This document shows, piece by piece, positions 1 through 5,778 of a stretch of 8,623 bases of DNA (positions are counted from its first letter, which is position 1; each line of letters opens with the position of its first letter). A program made the translations under genes and the position numbers. The stretch comes from Bifidobacterium breve. GTDB lineage: Bacteria > Actinomycetota > Actinomycetes > UBA12327. Under the pieces are notes generated by a model that saw only the letters and a list, made by a program, of their open reading frames with translations, was not told the origin of the DNA and did not search any database. The stretch lies in assembly GCA_943332445.1 (NCBI GenBank), contig CALQPL010000030.1, positions 1 to 8,623 on the forward strand, read 5' to 3'.

Positions 1-1295
1 ACGGGGAACTGCTTCAACGCTTCCAGTGCTGCGCGAGCAAAGAACGGCAGGAAGGTGAGCTTGACACCTTCGCGAGCAAAGAAATCATTCTTGGCCCGAT
101 CCCGCAAAGCAGCAACGCGCGTGACGTCAACTTCGACAACGCTGGTCAATTGGGCTGTGGTTTGCAGGGACTCGACCATGCGCTCGGCGATGACCTTGCG
201 CAGACGCGACATCTTTTCAGTGCTGCCACGCAGCGGTGAAGCAGGAGCGGCGTGCTTGGCAGTGGTGGCAGCCGGTGCGGGAGAGGCCACGGCTGCTGCT
301 GCGGGTGCAGGTGCGGCAGCCGGAGTAGCAACAGGAGCACTGGCCGGACGCGATGCGACAGCGGCTTCGATGTCTTGCTTGCGAATGCGTCCACCCACGC
401 CCGTGCCGGTAACGGTGCTCAAATCAATGTTGTTATCCGATGCGAGCTTGCGAACGATGGGCGTGACGTAGGTGTCGGTGACGCCATTGCCCGCTGGTGG
501 AGCAGCAGGTGCAGCAGTGGCAACCGGTGCTGCGACAACAGGTGCGGGCGCAGCAACTACCGGTGCTGGAGCTGGCGCAGGAGTGGCAACGGGTGCTGCA
601 ACCGGTGCTGCGACGGGCGCAGCAGCAGGTGCGGGAGCCGGTGGGGGAGTTGATGCCGAAGGTGCGGCGGCACCGGTGCTGATTTCACCCAAGACTCCAC
701 CGACTTGAACCGTGCCGTCTTCGCCAACGGCGATCGAAACCAAGGTTCCGGCAACGGGCGAGGGAAGTTCGGTGTCGACCTTGTCGGTGGAGATTTCTAG
801 CAATGGTTCGTCAAGAGCAACGGCATCGCCGATGTTCTTCAACCAGCGCGTGACGGTTCCTTCGGTGACGCTCTCACCCAGCGCGGGCAACACGATGGGG
901 ACGGTGGAGCCACCAGCCGAAGGTGCTGCGGGAGGTGGAGTCACCGGGATTGCTGAGGCTGCGGGGGCAGGAACTTCTTCAGTAGGTGCGGGGACAACAA
1001 TCGCGGCAGGCGCTGGTGCAGCGGCAGGTGCCGCAGGGGCGGGTGCGCCGGCTTCGTCAGCTGCACCGATGACGGCAAGTTCTGCACCGACTTCAACAGT
1101 GGCGTCTTCATCGGCGGTGATGGACAGGAGTACTCCAGCCACGGGGGAGGGAATCTCGGTGTCGACCTTGTCGGTCGAGATTTCCAACAAGGGCTCGTCC
1201 ATGGCAACGGTGTCGCCGATGTTCTTGAGCCAGCGAGTGACTGTTCCTTCGGTGACGCTTTCACCGAGTTGCGGCATTGTGACGGAGACCGGCAT
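1..1295 (-). CDS. sucB: Dihydrolipoyl acyltransferase (E2) of a 2-oxo acid dehydrogenase complex, partial (C-terminus beyond left edge)
   Basis: E2 core enzyme that carries an acyl (succinyl or acetyl) group on swinging lipoyl arms and passes it to CoA; cytoplasmic multienzyme complex. 431 residues are visible and the frame is open to the left edge. Domains: lipoyl 1 (about residues 5-80, motif STDKVDTE, lipoyl lysine K43); Ala/Pro linker (83-128); lipoyl 2 (about 133-208, lysine K172); longer Ala/Pro linker (207-270); E3-binding domain (about 276-314, TPIVRKLASDNNIDL then GVGGRIRKQDIEAAV); third linker (317-353); start of the catalytic acyltransferase domain from about 360 (MSRLRKVIAERMVESLQ). 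The conserved C-terminal catalytic HxxxD motif lies outside the window. ATG 1295 is preferred because AAGGAG lies 11 nt upstream; an in-frame ATG at 1277 is the alternative. It follows lpdA by 63 bp on the same strand. Actinobacterial E2s of this type may serve pyruvate as well as 2-oxoglutarate dehydrogenase (dlaT), so the substrate is less certain than the family. Confidence 0.95.
   Translation of the reverse strand, partial: MPVSVTMPQLGESVTEGTVTRWLKNIGDTVAMDEPLLEISTDKVDTEIPSPVAGVLLSITADEDATVEVGAELAVIGAADEAGAPAPAAPAAAPAPAAIVVPAPTEEVPAPAASAIPVTPPPAAPSAGGSTVPIVLPALGESVTEGTVTRWLKNIGDAVALDEPLLEISTDKVDTELPSPVAGTLVSIAVGEDGTVQVGGVLGEISTGAAAPSASTPPPAPAPAAAPVAAPVAAPVATPAPAPAPVVAAPAPVVAAPVATAAPAAPPAGNGVTDTYVTPIVRKLASDNNIDLSTVTGTGVGGRIRKQDIEAAVASRPASAPVATPAAAPAPAAAAVASPAPAATTAKHAAPASPLRGSTEKMSRLRKVIAERMVESLQTTAQLTSVVEVDVTRVAALRDRAKNDFFAREGVKLTFLPFFARAALEALKQFP
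486..677 (-). repeat. Low-complexity Ala/Pro/Val linker of E2
   Basis: Residues 207-270 of E2 are almost only Ala, Pro, Val and Thr, built from iterated units such as APVAAPVATPAPAPAP and APVVAAPVAT, with recurrent GCACCGGTT / GCACCTGC DNA words. Such flexible, extended linkers let lipoyl domains reach the E1, E2 and E3 active sites. The antisense strand of this stretch reads as long Gly/Ala/Arg-rich open frames, which are artefacts of the codon repetition. Confidence 0.85.
678..1277 (-). repeat. Internal duplication: two lipoyl-domain modules in E2
   Basis: Copy 1 covers 1065-1277 (residues 7-77) and copy 2 covers 678-890 (residues 136-206), offset by 129 codons. The stretches LGESVTEGTVTRWLKNIGD and DEPLLEISTDKVDTE are identical in both copies; similarity falls off after the PSPVAG motif. 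At DNA level many differences in the first 50 codons are synonymous (for example CTC/TTG for the same leucine), so the protein match is under selection or maintained by conversion rather than being a very recent copy. Confidence 0.9.
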
Positions 1296-1306
1296 TGGTC
1301 TTGGCA

Positions 1307-1312
1307 CTCCTT
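1307..1312 (-). promoter_or_regulatory. Ribosome binding site of sucB
   Basis: AAGGAG on the minus strand, 11 nt before the ATG at 1295. The spacing is slightly long but the core is perfect, and it would lie 29 nt from the alternative ATG at 1277, which supports the 1295 start. Confidence 0.75.
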
Positions 1313-1358
1313 CTTGTTGGACTTTCGTTAAACCCAGATTAGAGGTTCAACGACGATT

Positions 1359-2735
1359 TTAGGCGTGGGCGTGCAGGGGCTTGCCAGCCAAAGCAAGGTG
1401 AGCCTCGCCCATGGCTTCGTTCTGAGTCGGGTGAGCGTGGATCAGGGCTGCCACATCCTCGGGGTAGGCCTCCCAGTTGACGATGAGCTGGCCTTCGCCG
1501 ATCAGTTCGCCGACTCGGGCACCGACCATGTGGATTCCCACGACGGGACCGTCGTTGACGCGGACCAACTTGATGAAACCGGTCGTGGCCAAGATCTGAC
1601 TCTTGCCGTTTCCGCCCAAGTTGTATTCGTACGCGGTGACATTGGCTGCGCCATGGGCTTCTTCGGCTTGGGCTTGAGTCAAACCAACCGACGCTACTTC
1701 TGGTTCGCAGTACGTCACACGCGGGATTCCACTTTCATCAATCGCGCGCGGGTTCAAGCCAGCAATTTCTTCAGCAACGAAGATTCCTTGTTGGAATCCG
1801 CGGTGGGCCAATTGCAATCCAGGAACGATGTCACCCACGGCCCACACGCCGGGGATGTTGGTTTGCAAGCGATCGTTGGTCAAAACAAAACCGCGGTCCA
1901 TCGATACGCCTTGTTCGGCATATCCCAGACCATCGGTGCGCGGTCCGCGACCGACGGCAACCAACAAGTAGTCCGCGGCCAAGGTTTCACCCGATTCGAG
2001 TGACACGACGACGCCATTGGCATCTTGGGTTACACCGCTGAAGCGCACGCCGGTCTTGAAGTTGATGCCCCGCTTGCGAAATGCCCGCTCAAGGGCCTTG
2101 CTCAGCGCCTCATCCTCGGCGGGAACGAGGCGGGGAAGGCCTTCAACGATGGTGACTTCAACACCAAAGGACTTCCACACACTGGCGAACTCCACGCCGA
2201 TCACGCCTCCGCCAAGAACGATGACGCTCGTGGGGATTTCGTTCAGGTCGAGGGCCTGGTCGCTGGTCAAGACGCGACCTTCGATGTCGAGGCCGGGCAG
2301 CGAGCGCGCATACGAACCGGTGGCCAACACGATGTTGCGTCCGGTGTACTGAACGCCGGCAACATCGATGGTGTTGGGTCCAACCAGGCGCCCTTCGCCC
2401 TCGATGAAAGTAATTGAGCGGGACTTCACCAAACCCTGCAGACCCTTGTAGAGACGACCGACCACGTTGTCCTTGTACTTCAGGACGCCTTCAATGTCGA
2501 TGCCGTTCAATGTGGTGCTGACACCAAACTCGGACGACTCACGAGCAGTGTCGGCAACTTCTGCCGCATGAAGCAGTGCCTTAGTGGGGATGCATCCCTT
2601 GTGCAGGCAGGTACCGCCGAGCTTGTCCTTTTCGATCAGGGCCACGCTCAGCCCTAATTGACTGGCTCGCAGGGCACAGGCGTATCCGCCACTGCCCCCA
2701 CCGAGAATGACGAGATCGAATCCGGTTTCAGACAC
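1359..2735 (-). CDS. lpdA: Dihydrolipoyl dehydrogenase (E3 / L protein)
   Basis: Flavoprotein that re-oxidises dihydrolipoyl groups of E2 (and GcvH) with NAD+. 458 residues from GTG 2735, the normal length for the family. Seen: FAD-binding LGGGSGGYACALRASQ (11-26), redox-active disulfide GGTCLHKGCIPTKAL (C43, C48), NAD-binding VIVLGGGVIGVEFA (171-184), second FAD contact WAVGDIVPGLQLAH (298-311), and the dimer-interface catalytic pair in HAHPTQNE (H435, E440). The open frame extends 36 codons further, to a GTG at 2843, but the extension has no family similarity and no ribosome binding site, while GGAGG lies 7 nt before GTG 2735. It is followed by sucB on the same strand after 63 bp, so E3 and E2 are probably co-transcribed. 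The E1 gene is not in the window. As the only E3 seen here it may be shared with other lipoyl complexes (inference). Confidence 0.97.
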   Translation of the reverse strand: MSETGFDLVILGGGSGGYACALRASQLGLSVALIEKDKLGGTCLHKGCIPTKALLHAAEVADTARESSEFGVSTTLNGIDIEGVLKYKDNVVGRLYKGLQGLVKSRSITFIEGEGRLVGPNTIDVAGVQYTGRNIVLATGSYARSLPGLDIEGRVLTSDQALDLNEIPTSVIVLGGGVIGVEFASVWKSFGVEVTIVEGLPRLVPAEDEALSKALERAFRKRGINFKTGVRFSGVTQDANGVVVSLESGETLAADYLLVAVGRGPRTDGLGYAEQGVSMDRGFVLTNDRLQTNIPGVWAVGDIVPGLQLAHRGFQQGIFVAEEIAGLNPRAIDESGIPRVTYCEPEVASVGLTQAQAEEAHGAANVTAYEYNLGGNGKSQILATTGFIKLVRVNDGPVVGIHMVGARVGELIGEGQLIVNWEAYPEDVAALIHAHPTQNEAMGEAHLALAGKPLHAHA

Positions 2736-2742
2736 GCAACTG

Positions 2743-2747
2743 CCTCC
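2743..2747 (-). promoter_or_regulatory. Ribosome binding site deciding the lpdA start
   Basis: GGAGG on the minus strand, 7 nt upstream of GTG 2735. It selects this start over the GTG at 2843 that the longest open frame would give. Confidence 0.8.
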
Positions 2748-2761
2748 AGGACGAAAAGAAT

Positions 2762-2792
2762 TTGGCACAATCAACTCAGTTGTTTGTATCCT
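2762..2792 (+). promoter_or_regulatory. Possible promoter for the plus-strand gene at 2872
   Basis: TTGGCA (2762-2767) and TATCCT (2787-2792) are separated by 19 bp, long for a housekeeping sigma factor but possible with a distorting regulator. Transcription would begin near 2799, leaving a leader of about 70 nt. It is a weak motif match only. No convincing box pair was found for lpdA in the other direction, although lpdA must be transcribed from this region too. Confidence 0.3.
2768..2786. promoter_or_regulatory. Near-perfect 19-bp inverted repeat, candidate operator between divergent genes
   Basis: CAATCAACT-C-AGTTGTTTG: two 9-bp arms around a single central base at 2777, matching at 8 of 9 positions. 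It fills exactly the spacer between the candidate -35 and -10 boxes of the plus-strand gene and lies 33 bp upstream of lpdA. Size and symmetry suit a dimeric helix-turn-helix repressor or activator. No U-tract follows, so it is not a terminator. The regulator is not encoded in the window. Confidence 0.4.
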
Positions 2793-2871
2793 TTCACCTA
2801 GGGCTTGCTGGTTTTCACCCGCCTCCAGCGAGGCGATAGGCACGTCGGGGCATCAGCGATGAGGAGTAGTT

Positions 2872-3216
2872 GTGGGCTTGTTCGGTCGGCGCAAGCCACG
2901 CACCGTTGAGGGCTCGATGGATCGGGCTGCGGATCGCAGCGATCGTGCTCACCTTGAACAGTTCATCAAGGGTCAAGAAGGTGTAGAGGCGTTCATTGAG
3001 CCGCGAACGACTGTGACGCAGACCTCAATTTTGTTAGTAGCCCGATCGGGACAGTGGACGCGTCGTCGGGTTCCCGATGAGGCCACCGCTTTTGATTGGG
3101 CCAAAAAACTCGGCGTTCCTTGCTATGACGCGAACCTGGTTGGCTACCCCCAGCGCATGCGCGACTGGGATGCGCTCAAAGCCGCTGAGCGTAAGCGCCA
3201 ACTCGACGGTTCGTAG
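2872..3216 (+). CDS. Conserved actinobacterial small protein of unknown function
   Basis: 114 residues, soluble, no signal peptide or membrane segment. It starts at GTG 2872, with GAGGAG (2861-2866) 5 nt upstream. N-terminus is basic (GLFGRRKPRT); the middle has a compact alternating segment (GVEAFIEPRTTVTQTSILLV) followed by SGQWTRRRVPDE; the C-terminal part carries KKLGVPCYDANLVGYPQRM and a basic helix. From memory, short proteins with the same signatures (GVEAFVEPRTTVT..., WTRRR, GYPQRMRDW) are widespread in Actinomycetota, sometimes labelled 'oxidoreductase' without support. No cofactor motif or catalytic signature is visible, so I assign no function. It is transcribed divergently from lpdA and is followed by a reductase gene 42 bp downstream on the same strand. 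Confidence 0.88.
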   Translation: MGLFGRRKPRTVEGSMDRAADRSDRAHLEQFIKGQEGVEAFIEPRTTVTQTSILLVARSGQWTRRRVPDEATAFDWAKKLGVPCYDANLVGYPQRMRDWDALKAAERKRQLDGS

Positions 3217-3258
3217 GGTTCGCGCGCGATTCGCACCGGCTTCTGCCACAGTTCATCC

Positions 3259-4209
3259 ATGACTTCTATTCCTAACGTGATGTCCGCTGTCGAAATCCCC
3301 ACGTGGGGCGATGCTGATTTGCTCGTTCTGCATGAGCGCCCGATGCCTAGTTATGGCCCGCACGAAGTCTTGGTGTGCATTGATGCTGTCGGCGTTAACC
3401 CCGTGGACTTCAAGGTGCGCGGTGGCAATTACTCGGCCGCCTTTGGTGAAAACTTCCCGATGGTGTTGGGCCGCGACTTTGCCGGTCAGGTACTGGCGGT
3501 AGGGGCTGAGGTGTCGGCGTGGAAGGTGGGCGACGACGTGCTCGGCACGTTGCGGATGGCTCCTCGTTTGGGCTGTTACGCCACGCACATCGTGGTTAGC
3601 GATACAGCCATGGCGTTGCGTCCCGCCGGTCTGGATGCCACACGAGCGGCTGGTTTGCCCGTTGCTGGTTTGACGGCTTGGCAAGCCCTGGTTGAGATGG
3701 CGGGAGTTGTTGCGGGGCAACGAATCCTGGTGCAGGCAGCCGCAGGAGGCGTGGGTCACCTGGTCGTGCAGTTAGCGAAATTCCTCGGAGCGCACGTGAC
3801 CGCAACTGCTTCGCCAAGCAATCACGAATTCCTGCGCGAGCTCGGTGCGGACGAAGTCATCGACTACAACACCACGCGCTTTGAAGATGTGGTCAGCGAC
3901 CTGGATGCAGTCATTGACTGTGTGGGTGGCGACGTCCTTGATCGTTCACTGCACGTGCTCAAGCCCGGTGGCATCGCCGTGACGATGGCGGCGCGCCCCG
4001 ATAGCGAACTTGCTGAGTCCTTGGGTGTTCGCGTCGCGTTGATCTTTGTTCGACCTGATGCGGTTCAGTTGCAGGGGCTAGCGGACATGGTCGCTGATGG
4101 CCGACTCGTGCTGCACGTGGCACAAACGTTCCCGCTGGCCGAGGCAAAGCAAGCGCACCTGAATCAAGAAACGGGGCACGTTCGCGGAAAAGTGGTGTTG
4201 ATTCCCTAG
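3259..4209 (+). CDS. Zinc-free NAD(P)H-dependent oxidoreductase, quinone-oxidoreductase type (MDR superfamily)
   Basis: Medium-chain dehydrogenase/reductase predicted to use NADPH to reduce a quinone, enone or similar carbonyl substrate in the cytoplasm. 316 residues. GroES-like N-terminal half: GVNPVDFKVRGG (45-56), GRDFAGQVLAVG (71-82), KVGDDVLG (89-96). Rossmann half: GLTAWQAL (137-144), nucleotide loop VQAAAGGVGHLVVQLAKFLG (158-177), LGADEVIDY (195-203), VIDCVGGDVLDRSL (218-231), C-terminal GHVRGKVVL. The Cys/His ligands of the catalytic zinc and the four-cysteine structural-zinc lobe of alcohol dehydrogenases are absent, which places it with zeta-crystallin-like reductases. Start is uncertain: neither ATG 3259 nor ATG 3280 has a clear ribosome binding site, and the family's usual N-terminus (M-x-A-V) would fit 3280 (309 residues). 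It follows the small protein by 42 bp, possibly co-transcribed, and converges on pepA. The physiological substrate is unknown. Confidence 0.9.
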   Translation: MTSIPNVMSAVEIPTWGDADLLVLHERPMPSYGPHEVLVCIDAVGVNPVDFKVRGGNYSAAFGENFPMVLGRDFAGQVLAVGAEVSAWKVGDDVLGTLRMAPRLGCYATHIVVSDTAMALRPAGLDATRAAGLPVAGLTAWQALVEMAGVVAGQRILVQAAAGGVGHLVVQLAKFLGAHVTATASPSNHEFLRELGADEVIDYNTTRFEDVVSDLDAVIDCVGGDVLDRSLHVLKPGGIAVTMAARPDSELAESLGVRVALIFVRPDAVQLQGLADMVADGRLVLHVAQTFPLAEAKQAHLNQETGHVRGKVVLIP

Positions 4210-4224
4210 GCGCGGTTACGCGCT
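4209..4224. terminator. Short GC hairpin between convergent oxidoreductase and pepA genes
   Basis: GCGCG-GTTA-CGCGC (4210-4223) forms a perfect 5-bp stem with a 4-nt loop, extendable by a G-U pair in the plus-strand RNA. The reverse complement of the loop contains the pepA TAA stop (4216-4218), and the plus-strand gene's TAG (4207-4209) ends at its edge. There is no U-tract on either side, so it is at best a weak or bidirectional terminator. Only 6 bp separate the two genes. Confidence 0.35.
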
Positions 4225-5706
4225 GTTGAGTGCGAATTGCACCAGCGTGCGCATGGCATAGCCGGTTCCGCCCTTGCCGGTGTACCCGTGTGGGCCACCT
4301 TCGTTGAAGGACGGGCCCGCAATATCTAGGTGCACCCAGTTGGTCTTGTCGTTGACGAATTCCTGCAGGAATACTGCGGCAGTCATCATTCCGCCGAAGC
4401 GTTCACCGATGTTTTTTAAGTCTGCGATGGTGGAATCGAGCGAGGGGCGCAATTCAGCGGGCAGCGGCATCGGCCACATCAACTCACCGGCGGTATCGGC
4501 TGCTGCGACAACAGCGGTGCGTGTGGCGTCGTTGTTGCCCATGGCTGCGGCATAGCGATTACCTAACGCCACCATTTGTGCACCCGTCAGTGTTGCCACG
4601 TCAACGATGGTCTGGTGTCCATCCTTGACGGCCAGGACCAGCGCATCGGCCAAGATCAAGCGACCTTCCGCATCGGTGTTGAGAACCTCAACAGTTTTTC
4701 CGCCAAACATCGTCAAGACATCCGATGGTCGTTGTGCAGTGCCCGAGGGCATGTTCTCGACCATGGCCAAGTACGCGGTGACATTGACCTTGGCTTTGAT
4801 GTCGGCCAAGCTCAAAATTGCACCTAAGACCGCGGCGGCTCCGGCCATGTCGGACTTCATGGTCTCCATGGCGGTGGGTGGCTTGAGGGACAGACCGCCC
4901 GAATCGAAGGTCACGCCCTTGCCAACAAAAGCGACGGTGTTTTTGGCTTGTGGGTGGGTGTAGGTGAGTTTGACCAAGCGTGGTGGGTTGATCGACCCTT
5001 GGCCCACACCGATGATGCCGCCGAAACCGCGCTTTTTGAGTTGGACTTCATCTAGGACCTGCACGGTGATCCCGCGCTTCTTGGCTTCGGTTGCTGCGGT
5101 TTTGGCAAAGACAACAGGGGACAGGTGTGAGGGTGGAGTGTTGACGAGGTCTTTGACCAAGTCAACGCGCTGCGCGATGGCGACGGCGGATTTGGTCTGA
5201 GCCATAACGTCGCGATCCTTGGCAGCCGCGGTAATAACGGTGATGGTCTTGATCGTCACGGTTGGTTGTTCGGTGCGAAATGCAGTGAAGCGGTAAGCGC
5301 CTAAGAGTGCGCCTTGTGCCAGGGCTGCCACTGATTCGGCATCGTCACTGGGGCTGATGATTGCCACAGTGCTGGCCTTGCTGATGGAACGCAAGGCCGC
5401 TCCGGCAGCTAAGCGCAGGGCTTCGTGTTGTTGTCCAGCAGTTTGTGATGCGGTAACTGGCCCCAGTCCTACAGCGATGATGGAGGTCGCGGCTAGACCG
5501 GCAATTCCAGGAATCGTGGTGACGGACTGCAGATCGGCTTTCGCGTGAACGCTGGCCAATGCACTGTCGAGCTGGCTGGCAACGGACTTCAGATTCGCGG
5601 GCAATCCAACAACGACAACTGACTTGCCCTTGGGACGCAAACCCACGATGAGGACGTCCGTCTTTGCCTTCAAGGCGGTGCGATCGCGAACGAGCAGACT
5701 GGTCAC
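4216..5706 (-). CDS. pepA: Leucyl aminopeptidase, peptidase family M17
   Basis: Cytoplasmic two-metal aminopeptidase that removes N-terminal residues, preferably leucine, from peptides; normally a hexamer. 496 residues, the usual length. The N-terminal regulatory/macro-like domain covers about residues 1-165. The catalytic domain holds VGKGVTFDSGGLSLKP (K263, D268, K275), KSDMAGAAAV (D286) and NTDAEGRL (D345, E347, R349), the complete set of metal ligands and catalytic residues expected from E. coli PepA numbering shifted by 7-8. DVATLTGA (369-376) and a Gly-rich C-terminus (GKGGTGYAMRTL) also fit. The GTG start at 5706 has no good ribosome binding site; the family alignment does not favour a later start. 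It diverges from gcvT across 64 bp. E. coli PepA also binds DNA; nothing here tests that for this protein. Confidence 0.96.
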   Translation of the reverse strand: MTSLLVRDRTALKAKTDVLIVGLRPKGKSVVVVGLPANLKSVASQLDSALASVHAKADLQSVTTIPGIAGLAATSIIAVGLGPVTASQTAGQQHEALRLAAGAALRSISKASTVAIISPSDDAESVAALAQGALLGAYRFTAFRTEQPTVTIKTITVITAAAKDRDVMAQTKSAVAIAQRVDLVKDLVNTPPSHLSPVVFAKTAATEAKKRGITVQVLDEVQLKKRGFGGIIGVGQGSINPPRLVKLTYTHPQAKNTVAFVGKGVTFDSGGLSLKPPTAMETMKSDMAGAAAVLGAILSLADIKAKVNVTAYLAMVENMPSGTAQRPSDVLTMFGGKTVEVLNTDAEGRLILADALVLAVKDGHQTIVDVATLTGAQMVALGNRYAAAMGNNDATRTAVVAAADTAGELMWPMPLPAELRPSLDSTIADLKNIGERFGGMMTAAVFLQEFVNDKTNWVHLDIAGPSFNEGGPHGYTGKGGTGYAMRTLVQFALNSA

Positions 5707-5749
5707 AGGGCGTATCCGTTTCAGGCGGTGTCGGTGAGTTGGGTATTCC

Positions 5750-5778
5750 TAGCCTAGTAGCGTCAGTCACATGTCGAA
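5750..5778. promoter_or_regulatory. Possible overlapping divergent promoters of pepA and gcvT
   Basis: The 64-bp gap contains CTAGCCTAG. On the minus strand this gives TAGGCT (5756-5751), an actinobacterial-like -10 with TTCGAC (5778-5773) 16 bp upstream, serving pepA. On the plus strand TAGCCT (5750-5755) could be a -10 for gcvT, with a start only a few bases before the ATG at 5771. The two boxes share five bases, and the pepA -35 would lie over the gcvT start codon. gcvT has no ribosome binding site, consistent with a leaderless or near-leaderless message. These are motif matches only. Confidence 0.35.

Noticed and set aside
1296..1358. Independent promoter for sucB (TAATCT on the minus strand at 1341-1336).
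   Set aside because: No matching -35 box at proper spacing; co-transcription with lpdA is simpler.
55..1362. Several plus-strand open frames rich in Ala, Gly, Ser and Arg (for example 252-653, 472-708, 712-1362).
   Set aside because: They are antisense to the E2 gene, whose domains account for every base; their composition mirrors the Ala/Pro linker codons and they have no recognisable domain.
1365..2003. A 212-residue plus-strand open frame.
   Set aside because: Lies wholly antisense to lpdA, which has all family motifs; no ribosome binding site or recognisable domain.
2736..2843. N-terminal extension of lpdA to GTG 2843.
   Set aside because: No family similarity, no ribosome binding site, and it would run through the inverted repeat; GTG 2735 has a strong site and gives the normal length.
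3253..3817. Minus-strand open frames opposite the oxidoreductase (3253-3759, 3596-3817).
   Set aside because: The plus-strand MDR protein matches along its full length; the antisense peptides are His/Arg/Gln-rich with no domain.
5707..5770. Glycine riboswitch in front of gcvT.
   Set aside because: Only 64 bp separate gcvT from pepA, too short for a glycine aptamer, and no characteristic stem pattern is visible.
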